A DNA stretch of 64,000 nt from Maridesulfovibrio sp. (GTDB lineage: Bacteria; Desulfobacterota; Desulfovibrionia; Desulfovibrionales; Desulfovibrionaceae), in the NCBI RefSeq assembly GCF_963677005.1, contig NZ_OY781616.1, positions 1,309,501 to 1,373,500 on the forward strand, read 5' to 3'. Position 1 is the first letter of the stretch. Every line of letters starts with the position of its first letter. The notes under the pieces are model-generated. The model was given only the letters and a program-made list of their open reading frames with translations. It did no database searches and was not told where the DNA came from. Below are positions 36,341 through 44,570 of this stretch, piece after piece. A program made the position numbers and the translations under genes.

Positions 36341-36943
36341 ATGAAAATATACACCACAACCAAACCGCTGATCCTGGGTTCAGCTTCCCCAAGAAGAAAA
36401 GACCTTCTCGGTTCGGCAGGCATTGAATTCAAAATACAGCCTGCCTGCGGCGAAGAACCCAAACCGCTACCCGGCCAGAATCCGGAAGAGTACGCAAAAA
36501 AGACCGCACTGCTGAAGGCTCTGGAAGTTTCCGAAGCACATCCGGGAAACTATGTTCTGGGTGCAGACACGATAGTTGTGCGGGACATGGATATACTCGG
36601 TAAACCGGCAGATCAGGACGAAGCTTTCGGGATGCTCAAAAGCCTGTGCGGAAGGTCCCATAAAGTCATCACCGGCTGCGCGCTGATTGGGCCGGACGGT
36701 AATTCCGTAAACTTCTCCGTCTCAACCGATGTGGAATTCATAGATTTCGAAGAGAAATGCATCCGGGCCTACGTCACAACAGGAGAACCGGACGACAAGG
36801 CCGGGGCATACGCCATTCAGGGACTTGGAGCCTTTCTGGTCAAAGGGATTTGCGGGTCGTATACGAATGTTGTGGGGTTGCCGCTGGCGCGGGTAATTGA
36901 GACACTGGTTCAGTGGGGTGTGGTTGTTCCGGGGGATGAATAA
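36341..36943 (+). CDS. maf: Maf-family nucleotide pyrophosphatase
   Basis: A 200-residue Maf/YhdE protein: ILGSASPRRKDLL at the N-terminus (the conserved S-SPRR), VLGADTIV with the catalytic Asp, LGKPAD, GRSHKVITG, DDKAGAYAIQG. It hydrolyses non-canonical or methylated NTPs (dTTP/UTP class likely). AAGGA lies 9 nt before the ATG. Lone gene. Confidence 0.93.
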   Translation: MKIYTTTKPLILGSASPRRKDLLGSAGIEFKIQPACGEEPKPLPGQNPEEYAKKTALLKALEVSEAHPGNYVLGADTIVVRDMDILGKPADQDEAFGMLKSLCGRSHKVITGCALIGPDGNSVNFSVSTDVEFIDFEEKCIRAYVTTGEPDDKAGAYAIQGLGAFLVKGICGSYTNVVGLPLARVIETLVQWGVVVPGDE

Positions 36944-36963
36944 ACCACTATAAACGTAACATA

Positions 36964-37281
36964 TTAAAATTCGCTATCCCGTTCCACCTTGACTACCCGT
37001 ACTTTAAAAGAACCATACCATTTTGAACGGCCAAGCTGCTGTGCTTTTTGGTGCCGCGGATCATTTTTCCATTGAACAATGGACTCCATATCCTTCCAAT
37101 AGGAAATAGTTATGCCCAGTTCCTCTCTAACCGACTCTACGCCGAGAAATCCAGGTTGCTCAACCGCCAGATCAACCATTTCTTCTGCCATAGAACTGTA
37201 TCCATTATCTCCCTGCGTACGCAGTGAAGTGAAGATCACAGCGTAATATGGAGGAGCCGGAGTTTTCGCTATCACTCCCAT
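36964..37281 (-). CDS. Antibiotic biosynthesis monooxygenase-like (ABM) protein
   Basis: A 105-residue dimeric alpha-beta-barrel protein. The stretch PPYYAVIFTSLRT...VDLAVEQPGFLGVESVRE...ITISYWKDMESIVQWKNDPRHQKAQQ follows the ABM family (cofactor-free oxygenases and heme-degrading relatives). Its true activity is unknown. AAAGGA precedes the ATG. It is convergent with maf, 20 bp apart. Confidence 0.88.
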   Translation of the reverse strand: MGVIAKTPAPPYYAVIFTSLRTQGDNGYSSMAEEMVDLAVEQPGFLGVESVREELGITISYWKDMESIVQWKNDPRHQKAQQLGRSKWYGSFKVRVVKVERDSEF

Positions 37282-37527
37282 TTCAGGCCATCCTTTTCTA
37301 TAAAGACATAGTTTGATTATAATATTTACTCAATATACCGTAACATGGATATAACTTATTATCCCGAATACGTAATGTCCAGTCCATCTGGATGTGTATG
37401 AAAAACCCACTCTAGAACATAACCCAATAAAATAGTATATTATTCATACCATATTACACATTAGATAAATTCTAATAAACAGGCATGGCTGGTGGTATGT
37501 ATGACCACGTAAAAAAAGGAACAAAAA

Positions 37528-37947
37528 ATGAACTTTGAAGTAAAATATAGCTGTAGTGGAATAGACTGGAACCTCGTAGCCAGCATACTCAAAACAGTCG
37601 GAATGGCTCACTATAAACCTGAAATTCACGCAAAAGCCTTCGAGGCAAGCCATACGACAGTATTTATATTCGATAAGGATAAAATGATCGGTTTCGGCAG
37701 AGCAATCTCGGATGGAGCATATCAGGCTGCCATATATGATTGCGCAGTTATTCCCGAGTATCAGGGACAGAAGGTCGGTTCCCTGATAATGACGCACATT
37801 CTGAAACAACTTGAAGGGTGTAATGTCCTTCTTTATGCGGCTCCGGGAAAAGAAGGTTTCTACGTAAAACACGGATTCAAACAAATGAAGACGGGCATGG
37901 CAAGATTTATCGATGAAAATACCATGCACAACAAGGGCTTTATTTAA
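37528..37947 (+). CDS. GNAT N-acetyltransferase
   Basis: A 139-residue GNAT protein. The acetyl-CoA motif is YDCAVIPEYQGQKVGSLIM (QGQKVG, ~84-95), followed by LLYAAPGKEGFYVKHGFKQM. Substrate unknown. AAGGA is 7 nt upstream of the ATG. The surrounding DNA is AT-rich with no terminator seen. Confidence 0.9.
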   Translation: MNFEVKYSCSGIDWNLVASILKTVGMAHYKPEIHAKAFEASHTTVFIFDKDKMIGFGRAISDGAYQAAIYDCAVIPEYQGQKVGSLIMTHILKQLEGCNVLLYAAPGKEGFYVKHGFKQMKTGMARFIDENTMHNKGFI

Positions 37948-37993
37948 TGGCCCACGCTTGTTGGCCGGCATAAGGAAAAGATTATAATTCCTC

Positions 37994-38021
37994 TTGACCT
38001 TTTGTTAGGAAACCTTACAAT
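37994..38021 (+). promoter_or_regulatory. marR1 promoter with embedded MarR operator
   Basis: TTGACC (37994-37999), 16 bp, TACAAT (38016-38021). The spacer and -10 hold the 19-bp near-palindrome TTGTTAGGAAACCTTACAA (38002-38020), so a bound repressor would block RNA polymerase. Predicted transcription start is at about 38028, the A of the marR ATG. The same palindrome class recurs before the flavodoxin gene. Confidence 0.7.
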
Positions 38022-38027
38022 AAATCC

Positions 38028-38498
38028 ATGAATGAACTGAAAGAACGTTTTGAAGCAGTGCAGTGCTCCCTGATGGATTTGATTGATACCATCAACGATC
38101 AACATAAGGGAGGGGTGGATTTCGGCACAGGCCACAGGTTGTATCCCGCAGAGATTCACACCATTGAGGCCATCGGTGATTCGCCGGAAATTACTGTAAC
38201 CAGATTGGCGGAACGTATGGGAGTATCCAAACCCACCATATCTGAACGCATCAACAAACTATCCCGGAAAGGACTTGTCAGCAAGGGAACCAAGGCAGGC
38301 GATGCCAAGGCTGTGCCGCTGTGCCTCACCGAATCCGGCAATGCAGCCTATAAAGGTCATGCGGATCACCACCAGCAGATGTTCGATCTGTTCGTGGGGA
38401 AATACGGAGATGACGCGGAAGCTGTGCTGCGTAAATTTTCTTTCGCATTTAAAGAAATGCGCGAACTCGCAGTAGAATTCAGTTGCAAAAAGGGCTGA
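38028..38498 (+). CDS. MarR-family regulator (flavodoxin module)
   Basis: A 156-residue winged-helix protein: dimer helix at the N-terminus, then IHTIEAIGDSPEITVTRLAERMGVSKPTISERINKLSRKGLV (HTH ~57-80, wing after). It probably represses itself and the flavodoxin gene 70 bp downstream, since a matching palindrome precedes both. The ATG at 38028 has no Shine-Dalgarno and coincides with the predicted transcription start; the next in-frame ATG (38073) would lose the N-terminal helix. The mRNA is therefore probably leaderless. Confidence 0.9.
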   Translation: MNELKERFEAVQCSLMDLIDTINDQHKGGVDFGTGHRLYPAEIHTIEAIGDSPEITVTRLAERMGVSKPTISERINKLSRKGLVSKGTKAGDAKAVPLCLTESGNAAYKGHADHHQQMFDLFVGKYGDDAEAVLRKFSFAFKEMRELAVEFSCKKG

Positions 38499-38522
38499 AA
38501 CCAGAACCCGTTTGAGTTTTTT

Positions 38523-38550
38523 TTGAACCATTTGTTAGGTATGCTAACAA
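38523..38550 (+). promoter_or_regulatory. Flavodoxin promoter with embedded MarR operator
   Basis: TTGAAC (38523-38528), 16 bp, TAACAA (38545-38550), with TTGTTAGGTATGCTAACAA (38532-38550), a perfect 7-bp-arm palindrome of the same class as 38002-38020. In contrast to marR1 a good ribosome binding site (GAGGAG) follows. Confidence 0.65.
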
Positions 38551-38568
38551 AAAAAGAGGAGAACTGAC

Positions 38569-39156
38569 ATGAAAGTATTGAGCCTTTACCATTCACAGAC
38601 ACAAAACACATTGAAGGTAGCGGAAACAATTGAACAGGCGGCAAAGAGTGCTGGTTGCGAGGTCAAAACCATGCAGGCGAAGCCGGGGGCAGAACCGGTG
38701 CAGCTACTCGATTTTGATTTGATTTTTATCGGCTCGGGTGTTTACGGCTGGCTCCCTGGCAAAGCCATGATTGAATGGCTGGGTGAGCGCGCAAAGGAAA
38801 ATATGAAAGAATTCGGAGGGTCGGGTCTATTCAAGCCCGGATCGCCTCGCCTGACTGGAAAATACGTTGCGGTATACTGCACGTATGGAGGAAGCCACAC
38901 CGGAATAAATGAAGCCGTTCCGGCAGTGAAGTATATGGGGCAGCTGTTCGATCACCTGGGTTTTACCAATGCCGCAGAATGGTATGTACCGGGCGCGTAC
39001 CACGTTCCAAAACTGCACCACCACAATACCCAGGGAAGACTGGGGGACATAAGTAACCGCCCTAATGAGAACGATCTGGCTTCCATCGCTGAAAAAGTAA
39101 AAGGGCTGATCAAATCAATCGAGCCCTCCATACAGGCCAGCAAAACTGTAGCGTGA
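38569..39156 (+). CDS. Flavodoxin-family protein
   Basis: A 195-residue flavodoxin-like FMN protein: KVLSLYHSQTQNTLKVAETI (phosphate loop SQTQNT, ~8-13), FIGSGVYGWLPGKAM, YCTYGGSHTG. It is an electron carrier or quinone/nitro reductase-type protein. Under likely control of the MarR upstream, it may answer oxidants or aromatic compounds; the inducer is unknown. GAGGAG lies 8 nt before the ATG. Confidence 0.88.
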   Translation: MKVLSLYHSQTQNTLKVAETIEQAAKSAGCEVKTMQAKPGAEPVQLLDFDLIFIGSGVYGWLPGKAMIEWLGERAKENMKEFGGSGLFKPGSPRLTGKYVAVYCTYGGSHTGINEAVPAVKYMGQLFDHLGFTNAAEWYVPGAYHVPKLHHHNTQGRLGDISNRPNENDLASIAEKVKGLIKSIEPSIQASKTVA

Positions 39157-39324
39157 CCGCCGGCATATAAATACGTTTGATTTCAGCTGGATATTCTCCA
39201 CATCCACTTAAACTGTTTCCCCTGATTGAATCTGTTCACAAGGTAATCCATCTTATAACGACCAATAAGAGGACTAAGGGGGTTGCATTGAAAGCAGCCT
39301 CCTTAAATCAAAACGCCATAAGTT

Positions 39325-40107
39325 TTACGGAGATTTCAGCACAGGAGATTTCTTACCCAAAGTTTCTCCGAAAATTTTGTCATAAGTCCCGTCTTTCTTC
39401 ATTTCAGTAAGTATGTCGGCTAATTTTGCCACTAGATTTCCATACTTAACACTTATCCAGGGATAAGAGCAGGCATCATCAAGGATACCGATTTTAACAA
39501 TATCAAATTTTATTTTTTTATTCTGATTTAAAATAGTCATTACAGAATGATATGACGACACAAAAACATCAAACCTTTCTGAAAAAAGCATCCGCAGTCC
39601 CTGCTCTATAGAAGTTGCAGACATAGTTCTTATGTTTGGAACGTTATTTTTTAATTTTGCTTCAACCAGTTTATGTCCACGAATATAACCTACCCGCAAC
39701 GGTGCCAGATCAGCCCAATTTTCAATGCTGCTGACCGGAACACTTCCATTTTGCACGGCCAATTTACTCGCAAAGACAGCCACATAGTCATCCAAAATAG
39801 GAACAGGCACCTTTATGAGATTCTGATATTGGAATGGATAGTACTTATGCAGGTCAACTCTGGCCGCATCGCCGTCAACAATTCCTGCATTCGCCATCAA
39901 TAGTGCGCGTTCCCAGGGAACTACCTGCAATTCGAACTTACACCCAATTTTTTTAAAGGCTTCGGAGTATAGTTTTTGAATAAAATTAACCAGTTCCTGA
40001 TTGCCATGATCAGCCAAGGAAAATACGATTGTCCTGCCTGAACGAGGAGGCAAAGAACTTGCCGTAAACAAGAAAATCGACATGAGAGCTACAATTATTA
40101 TTCGCAT
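39325..40107 (-). CDS. Orphan periplasmic solute-binding protein, family 3-like
   Basis: A 260-residue protein with a short signal peptide (MRIIIVALMSIFLFTASSL) and the SBP_bac_3 layout (FVFSLADHG-type start, VVPWERALLMANAGIVDGDA, YIRGHKLVEAKL, FSERFDVFVSSYHS). No transporter genes adjoin it. It is related to 31104. Ligand unknown. Confidence 0.82.
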   Translation of the reverse strand: MRIIIVALMSIFLFTASSLPPRSGRTIVFSLADHGNQELVNFIQKLYSEAFKKIGCKFELQVVPWERALLMANAGIVDGDAARVDLHKYYPFQYQNLIKVPVPILDDYVAVFASKLAVQNGSVPVSSIENWADLAPLRVGYIRGHKLVEAKLKNNVPNIRTMSATSIEQGLRMLFSERFDVFVSSYHSVMTILNQNKKIKFDIVKIGILDDACSYPWISVKYGNLVAKLADILTEMKKDGTYDKIFGETLGKKSPVLKSP

Positions 40108-40426
40108 TTTTCCCCTTCAGTGAATTAAATAAAAATCGTAACATCTTGAAAGGTATTTCGTCGACAACTCCAAAATGCTGGGCGAATTTCTTTCACAATT
40201 TAAATATGGTTGCTGCAATTATGTTTTATCCATTCTCCTAGCATACTCCAGAGAGAAACAATATCACAACAGCCCGATTTTTAGGAACACTTCCCAAGGG
40301 GGTATCATCACGCCGGGTGGAGGTAGACCTGCTGCCTGCTGAGTGGATTGAACCTTCGAATGCTGACCTTCTCAGGCATTGGACCGAATCTGCATGTTTC
40401 TGAAAAACAAAAACCGATAGTTCAAA
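40108..40426. other. Gap of 319 bp with a compact unexplained segment
   Basis: The first ~130 bp are AT-rich promoter-like DNA of the solute-binding gene. From ~40240 to 40426 base composition rises and several short complementary stretches appear (for example GCCTGAG near 40376 with CAGGC in the complement near 40335). A 71-codon minus frame crosses it but I recognise no family. It could be the remnant of a gene or a structured RNA. Confidence 0.4.
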
Positions 40427-40448
40427 CGGGAGGGTTTCGTCCCTCCCG
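40427..40448 (-). terminator. Hairpin after the Vat-like gene
   Basis: CGGGAGGG (40427-40434) pairs with CCCTCCCG (40441-40448); the minus strand then reads TTTGAAC, a short U-run. It lies 36 bp past the stop of the 40485 gene. Confidence 0.55.
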
Positions 40449-40484
40449 CACACGCTAGAATTACACCCATAGCAGGATTAGACA

Positions 40485-41117
40485 TCATCTTGGGCTGGCG
40501 AGAGCGGCCAGATCGCAACCGGTAATTGCCTTCAAATTACGGGTAACTTTTTCAGGTGACCAGTTCCACCAGGCAATCTCCAAAAGTTTTTCAATGACAA
40601 GTTCATCGAATCTGGGGTGGATCAGCCGTGCAGGGTTGCCTGCAATGATGCTGTACGGTGGGAAATCCCCGGTGACCACAGACTTGGCTCCAATAACGCA
40701 ACCATGCCCTATATTCACACCGGGAAGAATTGTCGCGTCGTAACCGATCCAGACATCATTACCGATGTGTGTGTCTTTTACCGCTGGAAAAAGATCATCT
40801 TCAGGCCTGCCGTTCTCCCACCCGGAGCCGAAAATAAAAAACGGATACGTTGAAAAAGAGCTTAACGCATGGTTACCGCCGTTCATGATAAACGTGGTCT
40901 TCCTGGCTATTGAGCAATACCGCCCTATGATGAGTTTGTCCCCGATAAAATCGAAATGGTAGAGTATGTTTTCAAAGAAACGCTCAGGGCCATCAGGATC
41001 ATCATAATATGTGTAATCTCCGATGATGACATTGGGGTTGGTGCAATAATTTTTTATAAAGGAAACCTGAGGGAATCCTTCCATGGGGTGCTTTGTTTCA
41101 GGATGTGGTCCGTTCAT
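40485..41117 (-). CDS. Vat-like xenobiotic O-acetyltransferase
   Basis: A 210-residue left-handed beta-helix (hexapeptide) protein close to the Vat/CatB class: IGRYCSIARKTTFIMNGGNH (putative catalytic His at ~82), STYPFFIFGSGWENG, THIGNDVWIGYDATILPGV, IGAKSVVTGDFPPYSIIAGN, WWNWSPE. Vat enzymes acetylate streptogramin A, CatB chloramphenicol, with acetyl-CoA. The substrate here is not known; family resemblance to Vat is strong. The ribosome binding site is weak. Its setting among acetyltransferases and pumps suggests a detoxification role. Confidence 0.88.
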   Translation of the reverse strand: MNGPHPETKHPMEGFPQVSFIKNYCTNPNVIIGDYTYYDDPDGPERFFENILYHFDFIGDKLIIGRYCSIARKTTFIMNGGNHALSSFSTYPFFIFGSGWENGRPEDDLFPAVKDTHIGNDVWIGYDATILPGVNIGHGCVIGAKSVVTGDFPPYSIIAGNPARLIHPRFDELVIEKLLEIAWWNWSPEKVTRNLKAITGCDLAALASPR

Positions 41118-41320
41118 GGCTTTTCTTTAGGGCAGATTCTGGAGCCCCGCAACACAAACAGTAACCTCTTTACAACCGACCAAGCAGGTTAAGCTCCGGC
41201 ACCAATCAAGATAACCGGTTGCCTTGCCACCCACTCCACATCGATCAACATCCTATGTATCCGATTACCATTGCCCGAATTTCATAAAATCTTATTGCTG
41301 TGTTTTTCCGGAGACTTCCC

Positions 41321-43147
41321 CTAAGCACTGGCGAGGAAGTGCTGAACCTCTTCCCCAAGATCTTCCATTGTGAATGGCTTTTCCAGATATCCGTTGAAAC
41401 CGGATGCGAGGAACTTATCCTTATCCCCTGCCATTGCGTATGCCGTCAGAGCAACTATGGGGATATTCATATTCCTTCTTCCCGCCTTGCCGCTGCGTAT
41501 GGCTCTGGTCGCGGAAACACCGTCCATTTTCGGCATCTGTATATCCATAAGAATCAAATCAAAACTGTGTTTCAATAAAATTTCAAGGGCCTCTTTTCCG
41601 TTGCCGGCCATCTGCACATCCAGCCCGATGGATTGTATATACTTATGCACTGCAAGCCTCGACAGGCAGTCATCTTCTACCAACAGGACAGATGCCTTAC
41701 CTTTATTCTTCACAGGCTCAGGAGGGGCTACTTCTTCGGATTCCCCGGCCAGTTGAAAAGGAAGGCAGCAATAAAATGTTGAACCCTTATTCTCGATACT
41801 TTCCACCGACATGGTTCCACCCATCAGGCCCAGCAGCTTCTTGCAGATTGCCAGACCGAGCCCTGCCCCCTGTTTTTTCCGCTGATATCCTTCGGCCTGC
41901 TGCTCAAAGGCACTGAAAATTCTATCCAGCTTATCTTCACAAATCCCAATGCCGGTATCAGCAACGGTAAATAAAACCCAAAGCCTGCCATCCTTTCGAA
42001 CAGGTAAAGGATGAACATCAATATTTATGCCCCCCTTGTCCGTAAATTTCACTGCATTTCCAAGAAGATTGCTCAATATCTGCTGCACCCTGGTGGCATC
42101 ACCCAAAATGGTTTCAGGAATGTCCGGGCTCACGTCAAATGTCAGAACTACATTCTTGCCCATGGCAGTAGGTCTGAAAATTGTTTCCACAGCCGAAATA
42201 CAATCCCGGAGATTCATGGGGGCGGACCGTATTACCAGTTTACCGGCTTCAACGCGTGATAAATCCAGAATATCTGAGAGTAATGCTGTCAATCGGATTG
42301 TGGCTTCAGCCGCGTTCGTTGCATACAGTTTTTGCTCGTCATCAAGTTCCGAATGCTGCAGAAGTTGAAGCATTCCCATAATTCCATTGAGAGGGGTCCT
42401 GATTTCGTGGCTCATGTTAGCCAGAAATTCACTTTTTGCCTTGCTTGCGGCAACAGCTCCCTGCTGCGCCCGCTTCAATTCTCTCTCCACCTGCATGCGC
42501 ATCTGGATTTCATCCTGCAATTGCCTGTTGGCCTGCACCAGCGCCCCCGTAAGCCCCTGCAGTCTTTCCTGCGGATCAGTTGAAGACTCTTCCGGAAAAG
42601 TCATATCGAAACGTTCTGAAATTCTGAATCCCTCAAGCTCCGTTTCCAGATTTACACAATGACAAAGCTGAGCAAGCTGAAACTCGATAATATCGCGAAA
42701 CTGAATCATCAGGTTCTCAATCTTCGGAGAATAGGCATTGAATTTGTTGTCCAATACACAGATCGTTCCAAAGGGAGTGGAATCCGGGTACAGGATTGGG
42801 AAGCCGAGGTAAGAAATCATGTTCAGAGCAACATCCGGATTGTCCTTCCAATCAGGATCTTCCAGAGCATTGGGAACCAGCAGCTTTCGATCCGTCCTTA
42901 TGACGTGCTCGCAGTACAATCCGCATTTCTGGTAATAATGCTCGGTCGCGCCGAGTGGATATGGATTACCTTCGGATGCACTGGTCCGGAAAACCTCAAT
43001 CAATCCTTCTCCAACGCGCATGATGAGTGCGGCCGGTACATTTGAAAATTCGGCAAGAAGATCAACTATTGACTGCCAACGCTCAAGAATTCCATCAGAA
43101 ACAACGAGGATTTCCTGATACGATTTACCGGATATTATGGAACTCAT
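41321..43147 (-). CDS. Hybrid histidine kinase (GAF-HisKA-HATPase-REC)
   Basis: A 608-residue soluble sensor: GAF-like domain (~15-165, with CGLYCEHVIRTDRKLLVPNA, partly: CGLYCEHVI), a short coiled coil (~195-240), HisKA with the phospho-His in ANMSHEIRTPLNGIMG, HATPase boxes (NLLGNAVKFTDKG, DTGIGI, GAGLGLAICKKLL) and a C-terminal REC domain with phosphoacceptor Asp in LILMDIQMPKMDG. I chose ATG 43147 because GGAGGA precedes it; the frame extends 10 codons further. No partner regulator is adjacent, so its output partner is unknown. Confidence 0.92.
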   Translation of the reverse strand: MSSIISGKSYQEILVVSDGILERWQSIVDLLAEFSNVPAALIMRVGEGLIEVFRTSASEGNPYPLGATEHYYQKCGLYCEHVIRTDRKLLVPNALEDPDWKDNPDVALNMISYLGFPILYPDSTPFGTICVLDNKFNAYSPKIENLMIQFRDIIEFQLAQLCHCVNLETELEGFRISERFDMTFPEESSTDPQERLQGLTGALVQANRQLQDEIQMRMQVERELKRAQQGAVAASKAKSEFLANMSHEIRTPLNGIMGMLQLLQHSELDDEQKLYATNAAEATIRLTALLSDILDLSRVEAGKLVIRSAPMNLRDCISAVETIFRPTAMGKNVVLTFDVSPDIPETILGDATRVQQILSNLLGNAVKFTDKGGINIDVHPLPVRKDGRLWVLFTVADTGIGICEDKLDRIFSAFEQQAEGYQRKKQGAGLGLAICKKLLGLMGGTMSVESIENKGSTFYCCLPFQLAGESEEVAPPEPVKNKGKASVLLVEDDCLSRLAVHKYIQSIGLDVQMAGNGKEALEILLKHSFDLILMDIQMPKMDGVSATRAIRSGKAGRRNMNIPIVALTAYAMAGDKDKFLASGFNGYLEKPFTMEDLGEEVQHFLASA

Positions 43148-43478
43148 CACTCCTCCATGATCAAAGCCTGCACGCATTGCCTGACACCATTCTATTACTC
43201 TACCCCAAGCGTTTTACTATAGGCAACAAAATCCATAATAAAACTGTTTATATCACAGGTTACAGCTTTAAAAGACAACTATTTTAGATAGATAAGACTT
43301 GCAGCAGGTTGACAACCAGACTATTATTAAAAATAATCCTATAAGCATGCAGGTGTATCATTTGAGCACTCTGCAACTAGTGATTGACTGGAAAAACCTG
43401 TGCCGCGACTAGGCTGTGAAAAGCGTTCAATATCGTACACATTGTAAAAATGTATAATAGGAAAAAGGATGCCGGAGA
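43148..43478. other. 331-bp divergent intergenic region
   Basis: Between the divergent kinase and GNAT starts. AT-rich, no gene, repeat or RNA family recognised; presumably promoters for both. Confidence 0.4.
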
Positions 43479-43901
43479 GTGATACGCAAATTCAATATTC
43501 AGGATATGGACATGGTCCTCAACATCTGGCTTGAAGCCTCCATTCAGGCACATTGTTTCATATCACGTGACTTCTGGGAGTCAAAAGTATCGGATATGCG
43601 AAATATATACATTCCAAACAGCGAAACGTATGTGTATGAAGCAGATGGAACAGTCAAAGGATTCATAGCACTCCACCATAACACTGTAGCCGCTTTATTC
43701 GTTTCACCGGACAGCCAGAGACAAGGTATCGGCACACAACTGCTGGAGGAGGCCAAGAGTATGATTCCAAACTTGAATCTTACAGTCTACAAGGCAAACT
43801 CAAACGGCATCAGATTTTACCGGAAATGCGGTTTCAGAGTGGCAAAAGAACAGATTGATGAGCACACAGGGCATCCGGAACTGCTGATGATTTTCCCCTG
43901 A
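43479..43901 (+). CDS. GNAT N-acetyltransferase (YjaB-like), tandem copy 1
   Basis: A 140-residue GNAT with a GTG start (AGGA 9 nt upstream). The acetyl-CoA loop is VSPDSQRQGIGTQLLEEA and the tail NGIRFYRKCGFRV is typical of the family. Start IRKFNIQDMDMVLNIWLEAS resembles YjaB. It is a likely paralogue of the next gene, which has the same order of motifs. Substrate unknown. Confidence 0.88.
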   Translation: MIRKFNIQDMDMVLNIWLEASIQAHCFISRDFWESKVSDMRNIYIPNSETYVYEADGTVKGFIALHHNTVAALFVSPDSQRQGIGTQLLEEAKSMIPNLNLTVYKANSNGIRFYRKCGFRVAKEQIDEHTGHPELLMIFP

Positions 43902-43976
43902 CACGGTCATGGTCTGAGTGACAGAAACGAGTTATCGACCGAAAATGTTCAATTATTCAAATTTAAACATAGTATT

Positions 43977-44432
43977 ATGAAAATCGAAATTGCTGATAAA
44001 AGGGATTACCCTGAACTGATAAAAATATGGGAAGCTTCCGTACGAGCAACACATTTTTTCCTGAAAGAAGAAGATATCGTGTTTTTGCTACCGCTGATTC
44101 TCAATCAATACTTTGATGCGGTAGAATTACGATGTGCAAGGGACAATCAGGATAAAATTACGGGGTTCTGCGGGGTGACTGAAAATAAACTTGAAATGCT
44201 GTTCATAGCACCGGAAAGCCGGGGACAAGGTATCGGTTCCGCCCTGTGCCGCCATGTGATTGATAATATGCATGTCACAGCCGTAGACGTAAACGAGCAG
44301 AACCCGCAGGCCGTCGGATTCTATGAACACATCGGATTTGGAATCACCGGCAGGTCCCCGGTGGATGGGCAGGGGAATCCTTTCCCCTTGTTGCACATGA
44401 AGTTGAGAAAAAACCTACCCACCGGTCAGTAA
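43977..44432 (+). CDS. GNAT N-acetyltransferase, tandem copy 2
   Basis: A 151-residue GNAT: IEIADKRDYPELIKIWEASV start, LFIAPESRGQGIGSALCRHV acetyl-CoA loop, NPQAVGFYEHIGF, ending with GQGNPFPLLHMKL. It parallels 43479 in its IW-EAS(V/I)-(R/Q)A(T)H region, so the two are probably an old tandem duplication, 75 bp apart. Substrate unknown. Confidence 0.88.
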   Translation: MKIEIADKRDYPELIKIWEASVRATHFFLKEEDIVFLLPLILNQYFDAVELRCARDNQDKITGFCGVTENKLEMLFIAPESRGQGIGSALCRHVIDNMHVTAVDVNEQNPQAVGFYEHIGFGITGRSPVDGQGNPFPLLHMKLRKNLPTGQ

Positions 44433-44534
44433 CACTCTGCACTTCTGTAATAATTTAAAGAGACCAGGTTCACCTTCCAAGCTCCACGCAGTGGATCTTC
44501 TGTCAGGCTGCAGATAAGGAATTCAAAATTTCAG

Positions 44535-44564
44535 TTGACAAACGTATGGTGTCCATACGATATA
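44535..44564 (+). promoter_or_regulatory. marR2 promoter with embedded MarR operator
   Basis: TTGACA (44535-44540), 18 bp, GATATA (44559-44564). The spacer carries the perfect 17-bp palindrome CGTATGG-TGT-CCATACG (44543-44559). The start of transcription is predicted at ~44571, the A of the marR ATG. TATAGT at 44561 is an alternative -10 with a spacer that is too long (20). Confidence 0.65.
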
Positions 44565-44570
44565 GTTTGA

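Noticed and set aside
40330-40385. tRNA-like segment (GGTTCAATCC on the minus strand)
   Set aside because: No acceptor stem, D-arm or anticodon arm can be built around it.
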